Part shown: positions 55,990-64,000 of the stretch, piece after piece
How positions within the stretch are numbered: position 1 is the first letter of the stretch
How the letters are laid out: each line of letters opens with the position of its first letter
NCBI RefSeq assembly: GCF_000720185.1
Contig: NZ_JOIY01000033.1
Span: forward strand, 124,001 to 188,000
Length of the DNA: 64,000 nucleotides
Origin: Streptomyces sp. NRRL S-340
GTDB taxonomy: Bacteria > Actinomycetota > Actinomycetes > Streptomycetales > Streptomycetaceae
Direction of reading: 5' to 3'
Position numbers and translations under genes: made by a program
The notes under the pieces: generated by a model
The model's database searches: none
Told to the model about the DNA's origin: nothing
The model's input: only the letters and a program-made list of their open reading frames with translations

Positions 55990-56661
55990 TTGTCCCGCTT
56001 CGCGCTCATCAAGGCAGTGCTCGGTCCGATCATGCGCCTGATGTTCCGCCCACAGGTGGAGGGCGCGGAGCGCATTCCCGGCGACGGTCCGGTCATCCTG
56101 GCCGGCAACCACCTGACGTTCATCGACTCGATGATCCTCCCGCTGGTCTGCGACCGTCAGGTGTTCTTCATCGGCAAGGACGAGTACGTCACCGGAAAGG
56201 GCTTCAAGGGCCGCCTGATGGCCTGGTTCTTCACCGGTGTCGGCATGATCCCGGTCGACCGCGACGGCGGCCGGGGCGGGGTCGCGGCGCTGATGACCGG
56301 GCGCCGCATCCTGGAGGAGAACAGGATCTTCGGCATCTACCCCGAGGGCACCCGCTCGCCCGACGGCCGGCTGTACCGGGGCCGCACCGGCATCGCCCGG
56401 CTGACGCTGATGACGGGCGCGCCGGTCGTTCCGTTCGCCATGATCGGCACGGACAAGCTCCAGCCGGGCGGGGCGGGGCTGCCCCGTCCGGGCAAGGTCA
56501 CCGTGCGCTTCGGTGAGCCGATGGAGTTCTCCCGCTACGAGGGCATGGACCGCGACCGGTACGTGCTGCGGGCGGTGACGGACTCGGTGATGACCGAGGT
56601 CATGCGGCTGTCGGGGCAGGAGTACGTGGACATGTACGCCACCAAGGCGAAGGCGGCGTAG
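55990..56661 (+). CDS. 1-acyl-sn-glycerol-3-phosphate acyltransferase-like (PlsC family)
   Basis: The 223-residue protein carries the PlsC motifs NHLTFID (H-x4-D), YPEGTRSPDG and a downstream GAPVVPFAMIG. It would add a fatty acyl chain to lysophosphatidate or a related acceptor at the membrane. TTG at 55990 is chosen because GGAGG stands 6 bases upstream; an ATG or GTG 60-93 bases earlier would give a Cys-rich, unusual extension. The stop codon is the edge of a large inverted repeat (56660-56822). Confidence 0.88.
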   Translation: MSRFALIKAVLGPIMRLMFRPQVEGAERIPGDGPVILAGNHLTFIDSMILPLVCDRQVFFIGKDEYVTGKGFKGRLMAWFFTGVGMIPVDRDGGRGGVAALMTGRRILEENRIFGIYPEGTRSPDGRLYRGRTGIARLTLMTGAPVVPFAMIGTDKLQPGGAGLPRPGKVTVRFGEPMEFSRYEGMDRDRYVLRAVTDSVMTEVMRLSGQEYVDMYATKAKAA

Positions 56662-56822
56662 AGCCGCGGACACAAGCGGGCCCGGTCAGCGGGCGGTGTC
56701 CGGTGCGTGCGGTCGCAAGGCGCAGGAAGGCCCCGGCAGCGGAGCTGCCGGGGCCTTCCTGCGACACGGCGAGGGTGCGTGCGGAGCGCCGGTCGCCGGG
56801 GCCCGCTTGTGTCCGCGGCTCT
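56660..56822 (+). repeat. Nested inverted repeat enclosing a 20-bp terminator stem
   Basis: Two perfect 24-bp arms (56660-56683 and 56799-56822) are inverted copies 115 bases apart. Between them a second perfect stem of 20 bp (56721-56740 with 56744-56763, 3-nt loop) forms the terminator of the acyltransferase gene. An 11-bp direct repeat, GGTGCGTGCGG, also occurs at about 56702 and 56773. The left arm starts inside the TAG stop codon. No target-site duplication and no transposase are seen. Confidence 0.8.
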
Positions 56823-56993
56823 TGGGCCCGCGGCGCGCGGGCGGTCGGGCGCCGCGGGGGTTCCTGCGGTCCGCCGGGTGCGGAGCCGGGGTGGCCGGCC
56901 GCGTCTACGCGGCGGGAGCCGCACACGGACACGGCCCCGCGCCCCTCTCGGGGTGCCGCCTCACCGGGGTTCGGAGTTCCCGGGCCGCCGGTC

Positions 56994-58505
56994 TCAGAGC
57001 TTCTCGTTCTTCAGCAGGACCCATGCCGCCGCCGCTGCCGCCAGCAGGACCGCCGCGCCGGCGCCCGAGGCCAGGTGAAGGCCGTGGACGAAGGCTTCGC
57101 GGGCCGCGGAGAGCAGGGATTCGGCCGTGGGCGCCGGCAGGCCGGCCGCCGCCTCCACCGCGCCGCCCAGGGACTCGTGGGCCCGCGCCGGTGTGCCGCT
57201 GGGGCCGCTGAAGCCGCGGTAGGCGGCGGTCACGATGGAGCCGAGCAGGGCGATGCCCAGGGCCGCGCCCAGTTCGTACGCCGTCTCCGAGACCGCGGAG
57301 GCGGCGCCCGCCTGGTCCTTGGGCACGCTGGAGAGGATCACGTCGGCGGTCACCGTGAAGGAGAGGCCGGCGCCGACGCCGACCACCAGCAGGGCAGCGC
57401 CGAGCAGCGGGTAGCCGGTGGCACCGCTGAGCGCCGTCAGCGCCGCCAGGGCCAGGCCCACCGCGGCGAGTCCGCCGGAGACCACCGCCCGCACCGAGAA
57501 GCGCCGGGCCGCGCGGCCGGCCACCAGACCGGCCGCCACGGCGCCCACGGCGGCCGGCAGTTCGGCCAGGCCCGCCTCGAACGGCCGCCTGCCCTGCACC
57601 AGTTGCAGGTACTGGGACAGGAAGAAGACCAGTCCGGACATGCCGAGCACGGTCAGCAGGTCGGCGAGGACGGCACCGCTGAAGCCGCGGCTGCGGAAGA
57701 GCCGAATGTCCAGCAGCGGCACGGGCATCGTGAGCTGGCGGCGGACGAAGCCGTACAGCGCGGCCACGCCCAGCAGGCCCGTCCCCAGGACCGCCCAGGT
57801 GAACCCGTGCGCGGCGGCCTCCTTGACCGCGTACACGGTGGCGATCATGCCGACCAGGGACAGCAGGACACTGGCGAGGTCCCACGGGCCCGGGTGGGGG
57901 TTGCGGGACTCGGGCAGCAGGCGGATGCCGACCAGGACGAGGACGGCCATCACGGGCAGGTTGATCAGGAAGACCGAGCCCCACCAGAAGTGTTCGAGCA
58001 GGAACCCGCCGACGATGGGCCCCACGGCCATGCCGGCGGAGGCGGCCGCGCCCCAGACGCCGACGGCGAGGCTGCGCTCACGCGCGTCGTGGAAGAGGTT
58101 GCGGATCAGGGCGAGCGTGGCCGGCATCAGGGTGGCGCCGGCGACACCGAGCAGCGCCCGGGCCAGGATCATCATCTCCGGCGTGGCCGCGTAGGCGTTG
58201 AGCACGGAGATCAGGCCGAACGCGGTGGCACCGCCGAGCAGGATGCGCTTGCGGCCGATGCGGTCGCCGAGGCTGCCCATGGAGACGAGCAGACCGGCGA
58301 TGACGAACGAGTAGACGTCGCCTATCCAGAGCAGCTGGGTGCCGGAGGGCTCCAGGTCCTCACTGATGTAGGGGGTCGCGAGACCGAGGACGGTCGCGTC
58401 GACGGCCACCAGCAGCACGGCCAGGACGAGGACGCCGAGCGCGAGCCAGCGGCCCGGGCGCTTCTCCGTCTCCGCCGCCGCGGCCGGCTGCAGGGTGCTG
58501 GTCAT
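56994..58505 (-). CDS. DHA2-family drug/proton antiporter (14 helices)
   Basis: The 503-residue MFS transporter has motif A (GSLGDRIGRKR), motif C (GPIVGGFLLEH) and about 14 membrane helices, as in DHA2 multidrug exporters. It starts in an ATGA overlap with the TetR stop, so repressor and pump are one operon. Substrate not predictable; streptomycetes have many such pumps. Confidence 0.92.
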   Translation of the reverse strand: MTSTLQPAAAAETEKRPGRWLALGVLVLAVLLVAVDATVLGLATPYISEDLEPSGTQLLWIGDVYSFVIAGLLVSMGSLGDRIGRKRILLGGATAFGLISVLNAYAATPEMMILARALLGVAGATLMPATLALIRNLFHDARERSLAVGVWGAAASAGMAVGPIVGGFLLEHFWWGSVFLINLPVMAVLVLVGIRLLPESRNPHPGPWDLASVLLSLVGMIATVYAVKEAAAHGFTWAVLGTGLLGVAALYGFVRRQLTMPVPLLDIRLFRSRGFSGAVLADLLTVLGMSGLVFFLSQYLQLVQGRRPFEAGLAELPAAVGAVAAGLVAGRAARRFSVRAVVSGGLAAVGLALAALTALSGATGYPLLGAALLVVGVGAGLSFTVTADVILSSVPKDQAGAASAVSETAYELGAALGIALLGSIVTAAYRGFSGPSGTPARAHESLGGAVEAAAGLPAPTAESLLSAAREAFVHGLHLASGAGAAVLLAAAAAAWVLLKNEKL

Positions 58506-59068
58506 GATTCCTCTCTCCGTGGTTCGTCCGTACGCAGGGCGCCGCCGAGCAGCAGCTCCACGATCATGTAGGTGTAGTCCTTGGGGGCCACCCGGCCCTC
58601 GGCCACGGCCCAGGCGCCGGAGGCCATCAGGCCGTACAGCGCCTCGGTGAGCCAGGCGGGGGTGAGGTCGATGCGGAACTCACCGCTGCGCTGGCCGCGC
58701 CGGAACAGGGCCTCGATCCGTTCGTCGATCCGCGCCCAGCCCGCGTTCCGCTCCTCGCCCTCGAACAGCTGGTTCTCGGAGTAGAGGAAGGCCAGCAGAC
58801 CGGCCGCGGACTCCGTCTCGCGCACCAGCCGGTGAACGGCCTCGCGCGCCGGGCCCTCGTGGGTCCTGGCCGCGTCGAGCGCGGCCTCGCACTCCTGGAT
58901 GCCGAGCGCCTCCAGCGCCCGCACGAGCGCGTCCCGACCGGCGAAGTGCCGGTGCAGGGTGGCGCGGCTGATCCCGGCCGCCCGGGCGACCTCGTCCATC
59001 GTGGCGGTGGACTTGCGGGTCAGCAGGGCCGCGGCGGTGCGCAGCACGTGGTCACGATCGACAGCCAT
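58502..59068 (-). CDS. TetR-family repressor of the adjacent efflux gene
   Basis: The 188-residue protein has an N-terminal helix-turn-helix (ATMDEVARAAGISRATLHRHFAGRDAL) and a C-terminal ligand domain. ATG at 59068 is preferred over further upstream codons because it precedes MAVDRDHVLRTAAALL, the usual helix 1. The operator at 59088-59105 lies just upstream, arguing for autoregulation and control of the pump. Confidence 0.93.
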   Translation of the reverse strand: MAVDRDHVLRTAAALLTRKSTATMDEVARAAGISRATLHRHFAGRDALVRALEALGIQECEAALDAARTHEGPAREAVHRLVRETESAAGLLAFLYSENQLFEGEERNAGWARIDERIEALFRRGQRSGEFRIDLTPAWLTEALYGLMASGAWAVAEGRVAPKDYTYMIVELLLGGALRTDEPRREES

Positions 59069-59087
59069 GAGACAACCATACACCGAA

Positions 59088-59105
59088 TGAGACAACAATG
59101 TCTCA
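59088..59105 (-). promoter_or_regulatory. TetR operator (TGAGACA-ACAA-TGTCTCA)
   Basis: A perfect 7+7 bp inverted repeat with a 4-base centre stands 20 bases upstream of the tetR ATG. A further half site, TGAGACAACC, covers the start codon at 59067-59076. The right arm would overlap the -35 region of a promoter whose -10 may be TATGGT. Position and symmetry strongly suggest the repressor's own site. Confidence 0.75.
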
Positions 59106-59127
59106 CGAGCCGCATACGCGTCTCAGA

Positions 59128-59157
59128 GGCCCGCCGCGCGCGGGAGCGCGGCGGGCC
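59128..59157 (-). terminator. Terminator after the aldo/keto reductase gene
   Basis: A perfect 12-bp stem (59128-59139 with 59146-59157) with a 6-nt loop lies 32 bases beyond the minus-strand stop. Confidence 0.75.
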
Positions 59158-59189
59158 GGAGGGAGAGACGGGTGCGGGGGCGGCGGGGC

Positions 59190-60146
59190 TCAGTGCCAGG
59201 GCAGGCGGGCGCGCCCGTCCCAGTAGGCGCGCGGCTCCTCGGCCAGGGCGTCGAGGCGGGCCGCCTGCTCCTCGTCGAGGTCCACGGCCGGGGCGCGCAG
59301 GTTGGAGGCGAGCTGGTCGAGGGTGGCCGCGCCGGAGAGGACGACGCCCGCCCACGGGCGGCGCAGGACCAGGGCGAGGGCCACCGCGTCGCAGCCGTAG
59401 CCGGTCTGCCGGGCCACCTCCCGCAGTGCCTCGGGTGCCTGCGGGCCGGCCAGCCGCCCGTTGGCCATGCCCTCCTTGACGATCACGGTGAGCCCGGCGT
59501 CATGGGCCTCGGCGAGGGCGGGTCCGGCGGAGGTCTCCAGGGCGTTGTACGTCGACTGGACCGTACGGAAGAGGGGCTCGCCGTCGACGGTCACGGCCAG
59601 GGCGGCCCGGATCGCGTCGGCCTGGGCGGGGCCGCTGGTGGAGAAGCCGACGGTCGTGCCGGACGCGGCGGCCTCGGCGAGGCGGGCGTGCAGTTCCTTG
59701 TCGGTCAGGGCCGGGCTGTCCGGGGTCACCGAGTGGATCTGGTAGAGGCCGATGCGGTCGCCGAGCAGTGCGGCGCTCTCCGCGCGCTGCCGCTCGTAGG
59801 TGGCGAGGCTGTGGTCCTTGACCTCGTGCCGCTCGGCGTCGGTGCGCCAGTCGGCCGTGTAGGTGTACCCCCACTTGCTGCCGACCACCACGTCGCCGGT
59901 CTGCGGCCGGGCGCGCAGCCAGTCGGCGAGGAACTCCTCGGAGCGGCCGTAGGAGCGGGCGGCGTCGACGTAGCGCACGCCCTGGGCGTAGGCCGCGTCC
60001 AGGAGTTCGTGGGTACGGGCGCGCAGGGCGTCGACGGAGCGGTCGGCGCCGAGGTCGCGGTCACGGCCGAGGTTGATGTACCCGGGGCGCCCGACGGCGG
60101 CGAGGCCGAGGCCGAGGTGACGGGTGGGGGTGGTGGCTGCGGCCAT
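59190..60146 (-). CDS. Aldo/keto reductase
   Basis: The 318-residue TIM-barrel NADPH reductase shows the family pattern: RYVDAARSYGRSEEFLADWL (catalytic Asp and Tyr), GSKWGY (Lys), YQIHSVTPDS (His), and a C-terminal cofactor segment (GAVVLSGA-like, here WAGVVLSGAATLDQL). ATG at 60146 has GGGAGG about 8 bases upstream. Substrate unknown. Confidence 0.9.
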   Translation of the reverse strand: MAAATTPTRHLGLGLAAVGRPGYINLGRDRDLGADRSVDALRARTHELLDAAYAQGVRYVDAARSYGRSEEFLADWLRARPQTGDVVVGSKWGYTYTADWRTDAERHEVKDHSLATYERQRAESAALLGDRIGLYQIHSVTPDSPALTDKELHARLAEAAASGTTVGFSTSGPAQADAIRAALAVTVDGEPLFRTVQSTYNALETSAGPALAEAHDAGLTVIVKEGMANGRLAGPQAPEALREVARQTGYGCDAVALALVLRRPWAGVVLSGAATLDQLASNLRAPAVDLDEEQAARLDALAEEPRAYWDGRARLPWH

Positions 60147-60273
60147 GGGGGTACCTCCCTGCTCGAGCGGAGCCGAGAGCCCGTGGGGAGCGCGAAGGGC
60201 ATCGCGGGCTCCGTTCCGGTCGGCTCCGTGCTGCGACCAACCTACCCGCGACGCCCCACGCGTCACTCACCCG

Positions 60274-61950
<1,677 letters not shown>

Positions 61951-61980
61951 TTAGACAGGCGAACGAGTTGCGCGGATAAT
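61951..61980 (+). promoter_or_regulatory. Promoter with TTAGAC and GATAAT for the flavin-reductase-like gene
   Basis: TTAGAC (61951-61956) and GATAAT (61975-61980) are 18 bases apart. The -10 box ends 8 bases before the ATG at 61989, so transcription should start at or next to the start codon, which implies a leaderless message. Confidence 0.6.
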
Positions 61981-61988
61981 CGGTGGAC

Positions 61989-62576
61989 ATGGGAAAGACC
62001 TATGAGCGCATAGACGGCAGGCTCCGTACCTTCATCGAGGAGCAGCCCCTCTTCTTCACCGCGACCGCGCCGCTCTCCGGCGAGGGCACGGTCAACCTCT
62101 CCCCCAAGGGGCTCAAGGGCTGCTTCGCGGTGCTCGACGAGCACACCGTGGCCTACCTGGATTTCGCCGGGTCGACCGCGGAGACCATCGCGCACCTGCG
62201 GGAGAACGGCCGCATCACCCTCATGTGGTGCGCCTTCCAGGGCCCGCCCAACATCGTCCGCGTCCACGGCCGGGGCGAACCCGTCTTCCGCGACGATCCG
62301 CGGTTCCCCGAACTGCTCGCCCGGTTCCCCGACATCGACCCGGCGGCGCACGGGCTGCGCGCGGTCGTGGTCGTGCACGCCTCGCTGATCCGCGACACCT
62401 GCGGCTACGCGGTGCCCTTCATGGCGTACGAGGAGGACCGCGACCTGCACGGCAGGCGCTTCGCCCGGGAGGACGACGCCTCGCTGAGCGAGTACTTCAC
62501 CAAGAAGGAGCACGTCGCGACCAGTCTGGACGGGCTGCCGGGGCTGCCGCTGCCCCTGCCGCCGTCCCCGGTCTGA
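61989..62576 (+). CDS. Pyridoxamine 5'-phosphate oxidase family protein
   Basis: The 195-residue protein has the FMN-binding split-barrel pattern (FFTATAPLSGEGTVNLSPKGL ... AGSTAETIAHLRENGRITLMWCAF) of PPOX-type flavoproteins. It is likely an FMN- or F420-dependent oxidoreductase rather than PdxH. ATG at 61989 or GTG at 61983; a promoter so close suggests leaderless initiation at the ATG. Confidence 0.88.
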   Translation: MGKTYERIDGRLRTFIEEQPLFFTATAPLSGEGTVNLSPKGLKGCFAVLDEHTVAYLDFAGSTAETIAHLRENGRITLMWCAFQGPPNIVRVHGRGEPVFRDDPRFPELLARFPDIDPAAHGLRAVVVVHASLIRDTCGYAVPFMAYEEDRDLHGRRFAREDDASLSEYFTKKEHVATSLDGLPGLPLPLPPSPV

Positions 62577-62591
62577 GCCGCCCCGACGGCA

Positions 62592-62665
62592 GGTCACCCG
62601 GCGACACCGTCCCGTCCGGCCGTGCGCGGGTCACCCGGAGACACCGTCCGGTCCGGCCGTGCGCG
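62592..62665. repeat. 37-bp tandem duplication across the histidine-kinase stop codon
   Basis: The 37-bp units starting at 62592 and 62629 differ at two bases. The second unit includes the stop codon of the minus-strand kinase (62631-62633); the first lies just beyond it. Since 37 is not a multiple of 3, the duplicated copy is in another frame. Confidence 0.75.
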
Positions 62666-64000
62666 GGGCGTCCGCGGCGCCTTTTCCTTCGGCCGTGCGC
62701 CGGTCGTCCGCAGGGCCGTCCTCGCCGGCGGGCAGCCGCACCGTGAACGCCGTCGAGCCCGGGCGGCTCTCCAGGCCCACCGTACCGCCGTGCGCCTCGG
62801 TCACCGCGGCCACGATCGACAGACCCAGGCCCGCCCCGGCACCGCCGGAACTGCCCGCGCGGCGGCGGTCGGCGCGGGTGAAACGTTCGAAGACGCCCGG
62901 CCGGACCTCGTCGGGGACGCCGGGACCGTCGTCGTGGACGCGCAGGACCACGCCGGTGCCGCCGGCCTCGCGGACCACCTCCAGGGAGACCGTCGCCTTC
63001 GTCCCCGCGGGGGTGTGCAGCCGCGCGTTGGCCAGCAGGTTGGCCAGCACCTGGTGGAGCCGGTGGGCGTCGCCGGTCACCGTCACCGGGTCTTCGGGCA
63101 GCTCCAGCGCCCAGTGGTGGCCCGGCCCCGCCGCCCGCGCGTCCGTCACCGCGTCCAGGACCAGGCGGGTCAGGTCGACCGGACGGCGCTCCAGGGGGCG
63201 GCCGGCGTCCAGGCGGGCCAGCAGCAGCATCTCGTCGACCAGTTCGCCCATCCGCGCGGACTCGGCGGCGATGCGCTCCAGGGCGCGGGTGACCTCGGGC
63301 GGCACCGGCCCCGGGTGGAGCAGCGCCAGCTCCGCGTGGCCGCGCACCGAGGCGACCGGGGTGCGCAGCTCGTGGCTGGCGTCGGCGGCGAAGCCGCGCA
63401 GCCGTTCCTCGCTCGCGTGCCGCTTGGTCAGCGCGTCCTCGACGTGGTGCAGCATGCGGTCGAAGGCGGCCCAGACCCGGCCCACCTCGCTGCGCGGATC
63501 GACGTCGCCGGTGCGCGCCGGCAGTGCCACCTCGCCGCTGGCCAGCCGGAGTTCGCTGACGCGGGTGGCGGTGGCCGCCACCCGGCTGAGCGGCCGCAGC
63601 GACCAGCGCACCCACAGGGCGCCCGCGACGCCCGTGACGGCGAGCCCGAGTCCGAAGACGCCCCCGGCGACCAGTTCCAGCCGGTGGACCGCGGCCCGCA
63701 CCGGCTCCATGGGCAGACCGGTGACCAGGACGTCACCGTCGCGTCCCGGGCAGGCCGCCAGCCGGTAGTCGCCGAGCGCCGACAGGTGCGCCGTGTGGCC
63801 GGTGCGGTCCGCGGGGAGGGCCGCCAGGGCGGTGCGGTCGGCGGCGGTGAGGGTGACGTCGAAGCCCGGATGGGAGCGGGAGGGGACCACGGCCGCGTTG
63901 GTGATCCGGCCGGCGACGAGCCGGGCGCCGAAGGTCGCGGCGGCCTGGCGGCGGGTGTCGCCGTGCTCGTCGCCGTCGTGGTCCGACGGCTTGACGGCCC
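62631..64000 (-). CDS. Sensor histidine kinase, 5' end outside the window
   Basis: About 456 codons of a two-component sensor are visible; the frame runs off the right edge. From the edge inward there is extracellular sequence, a membrane helix (LELVAGGVFGLGLAVTGVAGALWV), a HAMP domain, the H-box FAADASHELRTP with the phosphorylated His, an N-box (LANLLANARLHTP) and G-boxes (DDGPGVPDEV, GAGAGLGLSIV). The C-terminal ~30 residues are polar and disordered. The response regulator, if adjacent, would lie to the right of the window. GTG codons in the frame (e.g. 63890) are internal. Confidence 0.92.
   Translation of the reverse strand, partial: AVKPSDHDGDEHGDTRRQAAATFGARLVAGRITNAAVVPSRSHPGFDVTLTAADRTALAALPADRTGHTAHLSALGDYRLAACPGRDGDVLVTGLPMEPVRAAVHRLELVAGGVFGLGLAVTGVAGALWVRWSLRPLSRVAATATRVSELRLASGEVALPARTGDVDPRSEVGRVWAAFDRMLHHVEDALTKRHASEERLRGFAADASHELRTPVASVRGHAELALLHPGPVPPEVTRALERIAAESARMGELVDEMLLLARLDAGRPLERRPVDLTRLVLDAVTDARAAGPGHHWALELPEDPVTVTGDAHRLHQVLANLLANARLHTPAGTKATVSLEVVREAGGTGVVLRVHDDGPGVPDEVRPGVFERFTRADRRRAGSSGGAGAGLGLSIVAAVTEAHGGTVGLESRPGSTAFTVRLPAGEDGPADDRRTAEGKGAADAPRTAGPDGVSG

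Overview
The window is about 64 kb of high-GC (roughly 70% or more), gene-dense actinobacterial chromosome. The organism is almost certainly a Streptomyces or very close relative. The evidence is the SsgA-family sporulation protein SsgB, frequent GTG/TTG starts, the phosphatidylinositol mannoside genes, EF-G2, and a gene order (relA-apt-secF-secD-yajC-ruvBAC-yebC-pdxTS-pim genes ... thrS ... ssgB ... cob genes ... metNIQ ... argH) that I recall from the S. coelicolor core region around SCO1510-SCO1570. I see no insertion sequence, prophage, CRISPR array, plasmid gene or large biosynthetic cluster. This is core chromosome.

Layout. 1-13 kb: a minus-strand housekeeping block of yebC-like, ruvC, ruvA, ruvB, yajC, secD, secF, apt and relA, several coupled by 4-bp or 1-bp junctions, preceded by pdxS and pdxT; a DUF349 gene enters from the left edge on the plus strand. 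13-17 kb: a LemA-like protein and the coupled minus-strand operon pgsA-acyltransferase-pimA, the first steps of phosphatidylinositol mannoside synthesis. 17-21 kb: plus-strand EF-G2 and a large unknown membrane protein separate this operon from HIT and thrS, which are its neighbours in mycobacteria. 21-27 kb: a potassium-channel-like gene with a degenerate pore, thrS, a coupled pair of unknown genes (one DUF4365) and a DnaQ-like exonuclease. 27-36 kb: two tRNA-Val(CAC) genes, ssgB, a CGNR regulator, small membrane proteins, a DsbA-like protein, a double-GNAT enzyme, pabB-pabC and a Gly-Cys-Val-Val-Val tRNA array.

36-41 kb: a zinc-ribbon protein, an aminoglycoside-phosphotransferase-like protein, a 64-residue membrane protein, a Ser/Thr kinase and a SpoU-type methyltransferase. 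41-48 kb: three minus-strand corrinoid genes (cbiET-type cobL, a 1416-residue BluB-CobT fusion with a very long disordered N-terminus, and a CysG/CobA-type enzyme). 48-54 kb: a GNAT enzyme, the methionine transporter metN-metI-metQ preceded by a candidate 31-residue Met/Cys leader peptide, two paired membrane proteins, another GNAT and a sigma-like protein. 54-64 kb: a secreted glycerophosphodiesterase, an acyltransferase, a TetR-DHA2 efflux operon with a clear operator, an aldo/keto reductase, argH with ARG-box-like sites, a flavin-reductase-like protein and a histidine kinase running off the right edge.

The most unusual items are the metN leader ORF, a nested inverted-repeat structure at 56660-56822, the BluB-CobT fusion, the degenerate channel gene, the DUF4365 gene pair, a 29-bp interrupted palindrome upstream of cobT, and a 50-residue membrane protein at 30433-30585.
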